NCBI GenBank assembly: GCA_028277795.1
Contig: JANQFP010000166.1
Location: forward strand, 1 to 64,000
From: Rhodospirillales bacterium
GTDB lineage: Bacteria; Pseudomonadota; Alphaproteobacteria; Rhodospirillales; JANQFP01
Direction of reading: 5' to 3'
Length of the DNA: 64,000 nucleotides
In this document: one piece after another, positions 26,903 to 35,763 of the stretch
Position numbering within the stretch: position 1 is the stretch's first letter
Layout of the letters: every line of letters begins with the position of its first letter
Made by a program: the position numbers and the translations under genes
The notes under the pieces: model-generated
Told to the model about the DNA's origin: nothing
Database searches by the model: none
Seen by the model: only the letters and a program-made list of their open reading frames with translations

Positions 26903-26952
26903 GATAGGTCATACTATCCCGGTCGGGATATCGAATGGTCGCGTAACGTTGC

Positions 26953-27678
26953 ATGGCGCTTCGCCAGGCAGAGGTCAACGACAACGGCCCACCCGAGGGT
27001 GAAACCCGCGGGTGGGCCGATCTGTTCCGCGAACGGACACGCTCCCTTCACGCCGAGGCGGAGCGGTCGGGGATCGTCCACGACATCCTGCGCGGACGGG
27101 CGACGCTGCATGGATACGCGCTCTATCTGCGTAATCTGCTTCCGGCCTACCGGGCCATGGAGGACGGGTTTGCGCGCCGGCAGGACACGCCATGGGTCCG
27201 GGCCGTGGCGCACCCCTCGGTGCTTCGTGTCCCGGCCCTCGAGTCGGACCTCGTGAGGCTCTCCGGGGCCGCGTGGCACCAGACGCTTACCCTCCTCCCC
27301 GCCGGCGAGCGGTATGCCCGGCGGGTCGCCGCGGCCGCGGACGGTGACGCCATCCGTCTGGTCGCGCACGCCTACACGCGCTACCTGGCCGACCTCAACG
27401 GCGGCCAGGCTCTGCGACGGACGCTGTCCCGGTCGCTGGACCTGGAGCCGGCGGCGCTGGCCTTCTACGACTTCCCGGACATCGGCGACCGGCACGCCTT
27501 CATCGCGGCCTACCGCGATGCCATCGACCGTGCCGGCGCGGACGTCACCGACATCGAGCCGGTCTTGGAAGAGGCGGCGGCGGCCTTCCGGCACAACATC
27601 CAGGTGTCGATCGCCGTCCGCGACGCGGCGGCGCGCCCGCCGTCCGGTTCGGCTCACGGGGAAACGTTCGCATCCTGA
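26953..27678 (+). CDS. hmuO: Heme oxygenase (biliverdin-forming)
   Basis: 241-residue HO-1-fold enzyme that cleaves heme to biliverdin, CO and iron. The proximal heme ligand is His33 in RSLHAEAERS, and the distal-helix signature YLADLNGGQALRR matches the family. It starts only 50 bases after pufC on the same strand, so it may be read as the last gene of the puf operon. It is convergent with the bacteriophytochrome gene, whose chromophore it would supply. The ribosome-binding site is weak. A bphO name would serve equally well. Confidence 0.9.
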   Translation: MALRQAEVNDNGPPEGETRGWADLFRERTRSLHAEAERSGIVHDILRGRATLHGYALYLRNLLPAYRAMEDGFARRQDTPWVRAVAHPSVLRVPALESDLVRLSGAAWHQTLTLLPAGERYARRVAAAADGDAIRLVAHAYTRYLADLNGGQALRRTLSRSLDLEPAALAFYDFPDIGDRHAFIAAYRDAIDRAGADVTDIEPVLEEAAAAFRHNIQVSIAVRDAAARPPSGSAHGETFAS

Positions 27679-27680
27679 CA

Positions 27681-27704
27681 CGGGCGCGCCATAGGCGCGA
27701 CCCG
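27681..27704. terminator. Candidate bidirectional hairpin terminator between hmuO and bphP
   Basis: CGGGCGCGCC and GGCGCGACCCG form a 10-bp stem (one bulged A) around a 3-base loop, immediately after the hmuO stop and before the convergent bphP stop. Neither side carries a U-rich run, so a simple rho-independent terminator is not proven. Confidence 0.4.
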
Positions 27705-27745
27705 CGAAACAATGCCATGACGTGCCGGGCCCCGCAGGACCCCGG

Positions 27746-29920
27746 TCAGTCCTCCTTCTCCACCGAGCGGGCGTGCCACATCAGGTGCTGGAGAAGCTCG
27801 GCGGTGCGGTGGACCGACGACCGCACGCTCTCCAGGTTCTCGGGTATGCGGGCGACATCGACGCCGTGCGTGATCTCCAGGGCCGCGAGCTGGGCGTTTC
27901 CGACGACGGACGACAGCATGTCCTTGTAGACGGTCCCCGACACGGACGTCAGCGTCGCGATCTTGGCCTGGTTCTCCGCAGCCACCCCTTCCTGGAAGCG
28001 CCGACGGGCGTCCTCGGCCACTTTCCGTTCGCGCAGGTCGGCGAACAGGATCACGAAACCCAACACCCTATCGCGCGACGAGAAGACCGGATCGGCACGA
28101 ACGAGGAGCGGCTTGGCCTCGCCCGACTTGCCGGTCAAGCTGACTTCCCCGCGCCAGCTTCGCCTGTCCCTGAGAAGATCCTGAAGGCGGCGGCGCGCCT
28201 CGGTGGCATCGGAAAACACCGATGACAGATCGTCCAGGTGGAGCAGTTGGGACTGGCCCGCCTGCAGGAGCTGCTCGAACGATTCGTTGGTGACGAGGAT
28301 TCGGCCTCCGGAATCGGCGATGATGACGGGCGGATCCGACCTCACCACTTGCCGGCTCGCCCGCTCGAGCTGATCTTGCGCAATCAGCATGCGAACGGAT
28401 CGGAACTGAATGACGATGTCCGCCACCGTCTCGCCGATCAGACGCGCAGCCGCCATGTCGGCTGGTGTCCACGGTTCGGATGTGCCTTCCACGAGTTGGT
28501 GCCATTTGGCGAAGGACCTGCGCGGCGAAAGGGTGGTGAGATCGTCACTGACCACCACCGGCTTGTACGGATCGCCACCCCAGGTGACGGTCCGGATCTG
28601 CTCCGGTCGGACCCAGACCAGGTATTCACCGGGGGAACTCGATACGGGGATGGCGAGAATCCCGCTCGCCACCGGCCGCAGCGGCTCGAAGGCGGCCACG
28701 TCGGTGGTCAGGGACGCGGTCGCGACGACGGGATCCTTGGGCTGTCCATTCAGCCACTTGCCGATCTCGCGCAACTCCGCGGTGCCGGGCACCTCGCCGA
28801 CGGTGAACACCTGATCTTCGAACAGCAGCGCGGCACCGGTGGCGTTCAGCGGCTCCAGCAACGTCTTCGGATTGTCGAACAGCGCCGATCTCCAGTCGCC
28901 GTCCCGGGAGACCGCGGCAATCATCCTCTGTTCGAGGCGCCGGACCGCCAACTCCGCGTCCGCCTGAACGAAACTTTCCAAAGCGGCAATACGGGTGGCG
29001 ACGGTCTCCGCCAGCAGCTCGCACACCGCACGGGTCTCGTAATGGACGTGTTTCGCAGAGCCATGGTGGCAGGCGAAGAGACCCCACAGGCGCCCGCCGA
29101 CGACCAGCGAGGCGACCAGCGTTGCCGCCACTCCCATGTTCTGGAGGTACTGGATGTGGATCGGTGACATGCTCCGCAGGAAGCACAGGGACATGTCGAG
29201 ATGGCGGCCCGTGAGCGGCGACAGCCGAGGCGTCAAGGGGACGGGCGTGTAGCCCACGTCGACCAGCAATCGAACGCGATTCCGTATGTAGAGATCCCGA
29301 GCCATCTGAGGGATGTCCGAGGCCGGGTATCGCATGCCGAGGTACGGCTCCAGGTGCGGCAGCCTTTGCTCGGCGAACACCTCGCCGTGGCCCTCGTCGT
29401 CGAACCGGTACACCATGACCCGGTCGTACCCGGTCAGATCGGCGAAGATCTTCGCCGCTTCGGTGCACAGCATGGACAGTGAATCGCACGCGACGATGGT
29501 GCGAAGGGATTGCTCGACGTGTTTGGAGAGGTCGACGATGGGGCCGGGGGGTTCCAGCTCGATGACCAGTCCACCCTCCGGCGGCCGATGAACGAGGCCG
29601 TCGAACGCGGTCGACGACGTGCCCACCCGGCATTGCACCGCACTCGGAATGACATGCAGCGGGTTATCCAGGTGGGGCCAGATACGCTCTCCGAGATCGC
29701 CCCCCAATTCGGTGATCGAGCGGCCCAGCAGGCCATCGGCGTCCAGGCCCAGGAACTCCGCGGCGTTGGCGCTCGCCTGGACGATCACGTGATCGGGTTC
29801 GCTGACGACCAGCAACGCCCCGTGTGGCTGGATCGACCCCGCAAGGTGGATTTGTTCGCGTTCACAGTTCGACAGGTCGGCCTGACCGAAGGCCGGCGCC
29901 GAAAACGGTTGAGAACCCAC
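27746..29920 (-). CDS. bphP: Bacteriophytochrome with kinase-dead output (BphP1/BrBphP-like)
   Basis: 724-residue biliverdin photoreceptor. A PAS domain carries the chromophore Cys19 (NCEREQIHLAGSIQPHG), followed by a GAF domain with RYPASDIPQMAR and a PHY domain with the tongue motif PRRSFAKW. A further PAS domain and a short DHp-like helical end complete it. That end (VYKDMLSSVVGNAQLAALEI) lacks the phospho-acceptor His expected at this place, and there is no ATP-binding domain. The layout and length match R. palustris BphP1 and Bradyrhizobium BrBphP, which act by binding PpsR rather than by phosphotransfer. It starts with GTG and is read with ppsR2 (22 bases apart). Confidence 0.93.
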   Translation of the reverse strand: MGSQPFSAPAFGQADLSNCEREQIHLAGSIQPHGALLVVSEPDHVIVQASANAAEFLGLDADGLLGRSITELGGDLGERIWPHLDNPLHVIPSAVQCRVGTSSTAFDGLVHRPPEGGLVIELEPPGPIVDLSKHVEQSLRTIVACDSLSMLCTEAAKIFADLTGYDRVMVYRFDDEGHGEVFAEQRLPHLEPYLGMRYPASDIPQMARDLYIRNRVRLLVDVGYTPVPLTPRLSPLTGRHLDMSLCFLRSMSPIHIQYLQNMGVAATLVASLVVGGRLWGLFACHHGSAKHVHYETRAVCELLAETVATRIAALESFVQADAELAVRRLEQRMIAAVSRDGDWRSALFDNPKTLLEPLNATGAALLFEDQVFTVGEVPGTAELREIGKWLNGQPKDPVVATASLTTDVAAFEPLRPVASGILAIPVSSSPGEYLVWVRPEQIRTVTWGGDPYKPVVVSDDLTTLSPRRSFAKWHQLVEGTSEPWTPADMAAARLIGETVADIVIQFRSVRMLIAQDQLERASRQVVRSDPPVIIADSGGRILVTNESFEQLLQAGQSQLLHLDDLSSVFSDATEARRRLQDLLRDRRSWRGEVSLTGKSGEAKPLLVRADPVFSSRDRVLGFVILFADLRERKVAEDARRRFQEGVAAENQAKIATLTSVSGTVYKDMLSSVVGNAQLAALEITHGVDVARIPENLESVRSSVHRTAELLQHLMWHARSVEKED

Positions 29921-29941
29921 GGCAGGGTCTCCGCCCTGGAG

Positions 29942-31297
29942 TCAGATGTTCCTTTTGGTCGCTGTCCCGGAGTCGCCGTCCAACCCGTAGCGATTGAGCT
30001 TAACATAGAGGCTTTGGCGACTGAGGCCCAGGATCTCCGCGGTTGAGGTGCGATTGCCGCCGGTGAGTTCGAGCGCGGCCGCGATGTAATGGCGTTCGAT
30101 GGCACCGACGGTATTCTTCACCAGCTTGCTGAGCGGGTTCTGCCCCACCTGCTGGGCCAGTGTGGCGAGCACCGCGCCCATGCCGTCACCGGCGCCGGCC
30201 ATCGGCAGCCGATGCCCGACGGCACGAATGAGGACGCCGATGTACGGAGACCCCGAATCGCTGGTCCCCGCCGCCGAGATCTCCACTTCGGTATCCGTCC
30301 CCAGCTCGCCGTGAAGGGTCGTCGAGAAGAGCCTGACCACCTTGTGCTGGCGAATGCTGGTCAGCAGGACCTTGAGGTCGGCACCGGGCCGGCCGAGCCA
30401 TCGTCCGAGCCGTTCGCCCACCACCTCCCCTTCGGCCCCGGCCTGGACGAGATCCAGGAACGCCCGATTGGAGCGCAGGATGACCCCGTCCTGGTCGATG
30501 ACCACAAAGCCATCCGGCATCCGGTCGACGAATTCCTCGACCGGGACGGAGTCGCTCACGTCCGAATCCTGCAGTGCGAGTCCGGCAGGGGACAGGTGGA
30601 GCAGGAAGACCGATCCCGGCTGCGAGGTCATGACCGACGCGCGAACCAGCCACGGATGCCGGTCCGGGCCCAGGTGAACCAGGAGCCCGGGCGCCTTGCC
30701 CTGCTCGCGGACGCGCACGAGCATCGTCTGTACGATGTCTCGATCCTCCGGTGCCAGCTCCTGCAGCAGGTCCCGGCCCTCCGGGTTGACCCCGAGCGCG
30801 CGTCTCGCCGCCGGATTGGCCTCGATGATGTGGAGGTTCGAAACCCTGACCAGCAGGACGGCCTCGCTCGAGACGTCGAACAGCAGGCGATAGCGGGTCT
30901 CGACCTCGCGGAGCTTCCAATAATCCCGCTCCATGGCCTGCTGCGCCGCGACAAGGCGGGCTTGCAGTTCGGCGACGGCCTCGAGACTCTTGCCGACGGC
31001 GACCAAGCCGGTGTCGTCGCCGAGCGAGACGATCGTGTACTCGATCGGCACCTCGAGGCCGCTGGGGAAGCGCTGGTTGACCTGGCGGAAGGCCGAGACC
31101 CCGTTCGCGAGCGCGTCGTCGACCATCCGGCGCACCTTGTCGGCGCCGATGTCGGCAACGGTGTCTGTCCACAAGCGCCCGATCCACCCGTCGGTTTGCC
31201 CACCGGAAACATCGTTCGAGATCTTCGCTTCGCGAATGATCCCTTTACTGTCGAGGACAAGCGTGATGTCGGGTTCCGCGATACTGACGTCTGCCAT
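29942..31297 (-). CDS. ppsR2: PpsR/CrtJ-type transcriptional regulator lacking cysteines (PpsR2-like)
   Basis: 451-residue regulator with N-terminal PAS-like domain, coiled-coil Q-linker (LQARLVAAQQAMERDYWKLR), two further PAS domains and a Fis-type helix-turn-helix at the end (EILGLSRQSLYVKLNRYGLD). It aligns throughout with the second PpsR at 50281-51687 but contains no cysteine at all, so the disulfide/redox switch of classic PpsR is impossible. Genetic linkage to bphP is the arrangement of PpsR2 in R. palustris and Bradyrhizobium. A possible promoter (TTGGGT, 16 bases, TATATT at 31354-31349) lies upstream. It probably binds the same TGT-N12-ACA boxes. Confidence 0.93.
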   Translation of the reverse strand: MADVSIAEPDITLVLDSKGIIREAKISNDVSGGQTDGWIGRLWTDTVADIGADKVRRMVDDALANGVSAFRQVNQRFPSGLEVPIEYTIVSLGDDTGLVAVGKSLEAVAELQARLVAAQQAMERDYWKLREVETRYRLLFDVSSEAVLLVRVSNLHIIEANPAARRALGVNPEGRDLLQELAPEDRDIVQTMLVRVREQGKAPGLLVHLGPDRHPWLVRASVMTSQPGSVFLLHLSPAGLALQDSDVSDSVPVEEFVDRMPDGFVVIDQDGVILRSNRAFLDLVQAGAEGEVVGERLGRWLGRPGADLKVLLTSIRQHKVVRLFSTTLHGELGTDTEVEISAAGTSDSGSPYIGVLIRAVGHRLPMAGAGDGMGAVLATLAQQVGQNPLSKLVKNTVGAIERHYIAAALELTGGNRTSTAEILGLSRQSLYVKLNRYGLDGDSGTATKRNI

Positions 31298-31593
31298 TGT
31301 CGTTGAGCCTCAACGCCCCGGTTTGGTGGTCGGACTTTCCCACCCCCTAATATAACATTTTATTGCGGATACCCAAAAGACTCATCGCAACCCGTTGCCG
31401 GTTGCCAACCCTTCGATGTCCGGTCTCTGTCAATCCGCCCCGACACTCACGGGTCCCGTTCAGTCTTCGGGAAATTCCCATTGGCCGCGTTGTTATGCTG
31501 AATCGGCCTTATGACAGCGACCTATGTCTTTCGTCAATCATGTTGTTATGATTTTTTCCGTAGACCGGATTCGTCACCGTGCATCGGGCGTAT
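31298..31593. other. A+T-rich intergenic region upstream of ppsR2
   Basis: 296 bases between the ppsR2 start and the CBS-protein stop, notably richer in A+T than the rest of the cluster. It carries a minus-strand promoter candidate for ppsR2 (TTGGGT at 31376-31371, TATATT at 31354-31349). An imperfect TGA-N12-ACA at 31499-31516 is the nearest thing to a PpsR box. No gene is seen. Confidence 0.45.
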
Positions 31594-32025
31594 TTACTTG
31601 GGCTGTTGTGTCCGATCGATCAACTGCTCAAGGGCGAGTCTCGTCACCTCGTAAAGGTCGCGGACCGAAACCATCCCGACCAAACGCCCCCTGTCGACCA
31701 CCGGCAGGTGGCGATAGCCCCGCAGGCGCATCAGGTCCAGTGCGTCCTGCGCCGTGTCGTCGGGCGCCAGGGCATCCGGGTTGGGGGTCATGACGTCCGA
31801 CAGCGGCACGGTCGTCGGGTCTCGGCGCTCGGCAACCACCCGCTGGGTGATGTCCCGCTCGGTGACGATCCCGATCATCCCGCCGCGCTCGTCGACGACG
31901 ACGATCGCTCCGATCTTGAAGAACCGCATGCGGCGGGCCGCTTCATCGACCCGGCCGTCGGGCTGCATGGCGCAGACCTTCTTGTCCCGCACGACATCCG
32001 GAATGATTTTGAGTCGGCTCGGCAT
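31594..32025 (-). CDS. CBS-domain-pair protein
   Basis: 143 residues made of two CBS motifs: one with AMQPDGRVDEAARRM...GIVTERDITQRVV and one with DVMTPNPDALAPDDTAQDAL...GMVSVRDLYEV. CBS pairs bind adenine nucleotides and act as energy or redox sensors; this is a stand-alone form with no effector domain. The ATG at 32025 was chosen because the CBS fold starts there; a longer form from 32058 is possible. It lies between bchJ and the ppsR2-bphP pair on the same strand, so a role in regulating the cluster is possible but unproven. Confidence 0.75.
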   Translation of the reverse strand: MPSRLKIIPDVVRDKKVCAMQPDGRVDEAARRMRFFKIGAIVVVDERGGMIGIVTERDITQRVVAERRDPTTVPLSDVMTPNPDALAPDDTAQDALDLMRLRGYRHLPVVDRGRLVGMVSVRDLYEVTRLALEQLIDRTQQPK

Positions 32026-32102
32026 TGTCGGGTCCCGGTTTGAGCGTTTCGTACCCATTCGGGAGCGTCCGGCGCGGCCGCTCCCGATAGGCGGCCCCCG
32101 GT

Positions 32103-32723
32103 TCAGGGCCACCGGACCTCGAACACGCAAGCCGCCTCCCCGCGCGCCTCGCAGGCGGTTTCCCGGACTTCGGCGCCAGGATGAACCAGCACCCGAAACA
32201 GCCGTTCGAAGGTCGCCGAGAAGTATGCGCATGCGGGCCAATCGGCTGTCAATTCACGGCAGATCGGACAACCGGCAATCGAGATCCGCGCCAACGCGCC
32301 GCTTGCCGCCCTGAAGGTCCCGCTGCCGGCGAAGGTCCATGCGTTGCGCCCGATGGCGGCAAGGAGCAGGCGGCTGGCCAGACGGGCCGGGAGAACGCGC
32401 AGCAGGAGCTGCGCCGGGCCCGGGATCCGGTTGGCCAACAGGTAGTCGCCGGTCCGCAGCCCGGCCGACCGGGAGACCGCCCGTGCCAGCTCCGCGCCGA
32501 GAGACGAGACCACGGCGGCATGCAGTGCCGACACCTCCCGCTCGTCGACCATCCGATCGGGAGGCGCGTCCAGGTAGCCGGCGAGACCGGCGGCGGCGAA
32601 CACGTCGCGGGTCGCCGCACGGTCGAGCGTCTCGTCCAGAGCGGCGGCCATTTGGATGATCGCATTGGGGCCGATGCGCGACGCCTGGCCGTGGCCAGCG
32701 TGACGCGATGCCGGACCCGTCAT
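32103..32723 (-). CDS. bchJ: BchJ, V4R-domain protein (4-vinyl reductase or accessory)
   Basis: 206-residue protein with the BchJ N-terminal segment IGPNAIIQMAAAL and a C-terminal V4R (4-vinyl reductase) domain rich in Cys/His (AGCPICRELTADWPAC, TACEARGEAACVFEV). It was first called the 8-vinyl reductase; later work on other species assigns that reaction elsewhere and treats BchJ as a substrate-handling protein. The ATG at 32723 has a CGGGAG site 8 bases upstream; another ATG at 32780, 9 bases after bchE, would add 19 residues. Downstream of bchE in the same operon. Confidence 0.85.
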   Translation of the reverse strand: MTGPASRHAGHGQASRIGPNAIIQMAAALDETLDRAATRDVFAAAGLAGYLDAPPDRMVDEREVSALHAAVVSSLGAELARAVSRSAGLRTGDYLLANRIPGPAQLLLRVLPARLASRLLLAAIGRNAWTFAGSGTFRAASGALARISIAGCPICRELTADWPACAYFSATFERLFRVLVHPGAEVRETACEARGEAACVFEVRWP

Positions 32724-32789
32724 CCGCGTCGCTCCCGTCTCCCGTTCCACGGCGACCGGAAGCGCCGCGGCATCGACCATCGCCCGCGC

Positions 32790-34478
32790 CTACTCGGCTG
32801 CCGCCGAGACCCGGGTGTCCTTGTCCGCCATCTGCTGATCGCCGCCACCGCAGGCTTTGGCGGCAGCCGCCGGCACGAGCGTGTCCTCCTCGGCCATCTG
32901 CTGATCGCCGCCGCCACAGGCCTTTGCGGCGGCCAGGCTCGCCTGGCCCTTGCGGGACCGATCGGCCGCGGCCTGCCAGTCCTCCATCTGCGCCTGGGCG
33001 ATGGTTCGGCTGGAGTCGAACTGGAAATCCACGTTCTTCTTCGATTGCGGTCCCCAGTAGTTCACCTTGCCCAGATCATAGAACTTGCGCTGGAAGCCGG
33101 CCTTGAGGAAGGCCTTGAGGCAGCCGAGGAGATAGCGCCGGCGGAATCCGGTCCCCGCCCACGGGTAGGAGAACAGCGCCTTGGCGGAGTAGAAACGCCG
33201 GTAGTTGTGCATGACCCGGTCGAGCAGCTCGGCCCGGTCCATGGCCTCCGGCTTGATGATTGGCGTCACGAAGTTGTACTTCTCGAAGTCGAAGATCTCG
33301 ACCTTGTCGCCCAGCTCATGGAACAGGTTGGAGAACGGCCAGGGTGTATACATGGCCCAATTGACCAAGTCCGGCTTCCACTCCTTGGCCATCCGGTAGG
33401 TCTCTTCCAGGGTCTCGGCCGTCTCGTTCTCGAGTCCGACGATGAACTGGGCCTCGACGACGATGCCGGCCTCCCGCAACAACCGCACGGCCTTATGGTT
33501 GTGGGCGACCGTGGTCTCCTTGTTGAAGCGGTCGAGCTTGAGCTGCGCCGCCGCCTCGGTGCCGAGCGAGACGTGAACCAGGCCGGCACGATGATAGAGC
33601 GGCAGCAGTTCCTCGTCGCGAAGCACGTCGGTGACCCGCGTGTTGATCCCCCACTTGACCTTGTCGGGCAGGCCGCGGGAGATCAGCTCGTTGCAGAATT
33701 CAACGAACTTGCGGCGGTTGATGGTCGGCTCCTCGTCGGCCAGGATGAAGAAGCCGATCTGGTGATCGCGGACCAGGGTCTCGATCTCGTCGACCACCTT
33801 CTTGGGGTCGCGGATGCGGTAGTCCCGCCAGAACTTCCACTGGGAGCAGAACGAGCACGTGAACGGGCAGCCGCGCGCCATGTTGGGGATGGCGACCCGG
33901 ACGCCGAGGGGAATGTACTGGTACTTGTCCCACTCGAGCAGGCTCCAGTCCGGGTTGATGGCGTCGACGTCCTTCACCGTGGGCGCCGCTTCGGTGGCCA
34001 CGATCTGGCCCCCGTCGCGGAAGGCGAGGCCCTTGATGTCGTGCTTGCTCTCTGGCCAACCCCCGTGGTCGATCTCGCGGATCAGATCGACGATGATCTC
34101 CTCGCCTTCGCCGCGGACGATGGCATCGATCCAGGGCGCCTCGCTCAGCACCTGCTTGTACATGAAGGTGGCGTGGACGCCGCCGAGAACGGTCACGACG
34201 TCCGGGTCCACCTCCTTGGCGATCTCGAGCGCCCGTTCGGCCTTGTAGATGGACGGCGTGATGGCGGTTGCGCCGACCACGTCGGGGCGATACGCGATCA
34301 GCTCCTCGCGCAATGCCTCCTCCGACAGGTCGTTGGTCATGGCGTCGATGAACCGAACGTCGTCGAACCCGGCCGATTTCAGCGAGCCGGCAAGATAGGC
34401 GACCCATGCCGGGGGCCAGTTGCCCGCGATCTCGGCCCCGCCCGAGTGGTAGTTGGGATGGATCATTACGATGCGCAT
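32790..34478 (-). CDS. bchE: Anaerobic Mg-protoporphyrin IX monomethyl ester cyclase
   Basis: 562-residue B12-binding radical SAM enzyme forming ring E with oxygen from water. The cobalamin-binding N-terminal half ([19 protein letters not shown]) is followed by the radical-SAM CxxxCxxC (Cys204, Cys208, Cys211). The C-terminus carries an unusual 22-residue tandem duplication: [10 protein letters not shown] occurs twice, with Cys521 and Cys543, encoded by a 66-bp direct repeat at 32815-32935. No oxygen-dependent cyclase (acsF) is in the window, so pigment synthesis here may depend on low oxygen unless acsF is elsewhere. Confidence 0.95.
   Translation of the reverse strand: MRIVMIHPNYHSGGAEIAGNWPPAWVAYLAGSLKSAGFDDVRFIDAMTNDLSEEALREELIAYRPDVVGATAITPSIYKAERALEIAKEVDPDVVTVLGGVHATFMYKQVLSEAPWIDAIVRGEGEEIIVDLIREIDHGGWPESKHDIKGLAFRDGGQIVATEAAPTVKDVDAINPDWSLLEWDKYQYIPLGVRVAIPNMARGCPFTCSFCSQWKFWRDYRIRDPKKVVDEIETLVRDHQIGFFILADEEPTINRRKFVEFCNELISRGLPDKVKWGINTRVTDVLRDEELLPLYHRAGLVHVSLGTEAAAQLKLDRFNKETTVAHNHKAVRLLREAGIVVEAQFIVGLENETAETLEETYRMAKEWKPDLVNWAMYTPWPFSNLFHELGDKVEIFDFEKYNFVTPIIKPEAMDRAELLDRVMHNYRRFYSAKALFSYPWAGTGFRRRYLLGCLKAFLKAGFQRKFYDLGKVNYWGPQSKKNVDFQFDSSRTIAQAQMEDWQAAADRSRKGQASLAAAKACGGGDQQMAEEDTLVPAAAAKACGGGDQQMADKDTRVSAAAE
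32815..32935 (-). repeat. 66-bp tandem duplication inside the bchE 3' end
   Basis: Two adjacent copies of a 66-bp unit begin at 32815 and 32881 (both start GTGTCC on the plus strand) and keep the reading frame, giving two [10 protein letters not shown] units in BchE. The second copy has diverged at several positions, so it is not a very recent duplication or an assembly artefact. Confidence 0.8.
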
Positions 34479-34547
34479 CGCGATCTCCGGTACTTTCTGG
34501 TCATGCCTGTTGATCTTCTTTGTTCAGGCCCGTTGGCGATCCGTCGA

Positions 34548-35759
34548 TTAAGCCGCCCGCTTCAGGCTCAGGTCCGTCCAGATGGTCGACAGAGCCTGGA
34601 CGAACCGGTCGATGTCGTCGTCCGAGTGCAGCGGCGACGGCGTGATCCGCAGCCGCTCGGTCCCGCGCGGAACGGTCGGGTAGTTGATGGGCTGGACGTA
34701 CATGTTGAATTCGTCGAGCAGGCGATCGGTGATTTGCTTGCAGCGAACCGGATCGCCGACCATCACGGGAACGATGTGGCTCGGGTTGTCGTAATGTGGC
34801 ACGCCGACCGCGTCGAGGCGGCTGCGCAGCATCCCGACCCGATCCCGATGGCGGTCCCGCTCGGCCTGGCTGGCCTTGAGGTGGCGGATGCTGGCGAGGG
34901 CGCCGGCCGCCACCGCCGGCGGCAGCGCCGTGGTGAAGATGAAGGCGGAGGCATAGCTTCTGACGAAGTCGCACAGGGCCGCCGTGCCGGCGATATATCC
35001 GCCGAGCACGCCGAACGCCTTGGCCAGGGTCCCTTCGATGACCGTCAGGCGATGCGCGACGCCGTCCCGCTCCGAGACCCCGCCACCCCGCGGCCCGTAC
35101 AGGCCGACCGCGTGGACCTCGTCGAGATAGGTCATGGCGCCGTGCTTGTCGGCGACGTCGCAGATCTCGGCGATGGGCGAGATGTGGCCGTCCATGGAGT
35201 AGACGGACTCGAAGGCGATGAGCTTCGGCCGGTTCGGGTCGAGAGCGCTCAGCTTCCGATCCAGGTCCTCGGGATCGTTGTGCTTGAAGATCTTCTTCTC
35301 GGCGCGGGAGTGCCGGATGCCCTCGATCATCGAGGCGTGGTTCAACTCGTCGGAAAAGACGACACAGTCCGGAAGCCGGGCCGCGATGGTCGCCAGCGAG
35401 GCCAGGTTGGACACGTACCCCGAGGTGAACACCAGCGCCGCCTCGGTGCCGTGCAAGTCGGCCAGCTCCTGCTCGAGCAGCACGATATTGTGGTTGGTGC
35501 CGGAGATGTTGCGGGTGCCACCGGCCCCGGCGCCGCAGGTCTCCAAAGCGCTCTGCATGGCGGCAATTACGTCCGGGTGCTGCCCCATACCCAGGTAGTC
35601 GTTGGAGCACCAGACGGTGATCTCGGCCTCGCCTTTCTCACGATAGTGGCGGGCCCGCGGAAAGCTGCCGGCATGTCGAGCGAGGTCGGCGAAGACGCGG
35701 TAGCGGCCCTCGCCACGAAGGGCTTCGATTTCCCGCTCGAAGAACGCTTGATAGTCCAT
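34548..35759 (-). CDS. hemA: 5-Aminolevulinate synthase
   Basis: 403-residue PLP enzyme condensing glycine and succinyl-CoA, the Shemin-pathway entry to tetrapyrroles in alphaproteobacteria. The PLP Lys lies in [12 protein letters not shown], and the substrate region [12 protein letters not shown] is typical. A strong GGGAGGT site overlaps the puhE stop just upstream. Location inside the photosynthesis operon suggests precursor supply tuned with bacteriochlorophyll demand; a second housekeeping copy may exist elsewhere. Confidence 0.96.
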   Translation of the reverse strand: MDYQAFFEREIEALRGEGRYRVFADLARHAGSFPRARHYREKGEAEITVWCSNDYLGMGQHPDVIAAMQSALETCGAGAGGTRNISGTNHNIVLLEQELADLHGTEAALVFTSGYVSNLASLATIAARLPDCVVFSDELNHASMIEGIRHSRAEKKIFKHNDPEDLDRKLSALDPNRPKLIAFESVYSMDGHISPIAEICDVADKHGAMTYLDEVHAVGLYGPRGGGVSERDGVAHRLTVIEGTLAKAFGVLGGYIAGTAALCDFVRSYASAFIFTTALPPAVAAGALASIRHLKASQAERDRHRDRVGMLRSRLDAVGVPHYDNPSHIVPVMVGDPVRCKQITDRLLDEFNMYVQPINYPTVPRGTERLRITPSPLHSDDDIDRFVQALSTIWTDLSLKRAA

Positions 35760-35763
35760 GGTG

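Noticed and set aside
26902-26919. Stem GGATAG/CTATCC after pufC as a transcription terminator
   Set aside because: Only six base pairs, no U-run, and the heme oxygenase gene follows closely; too weak to call a terminator.
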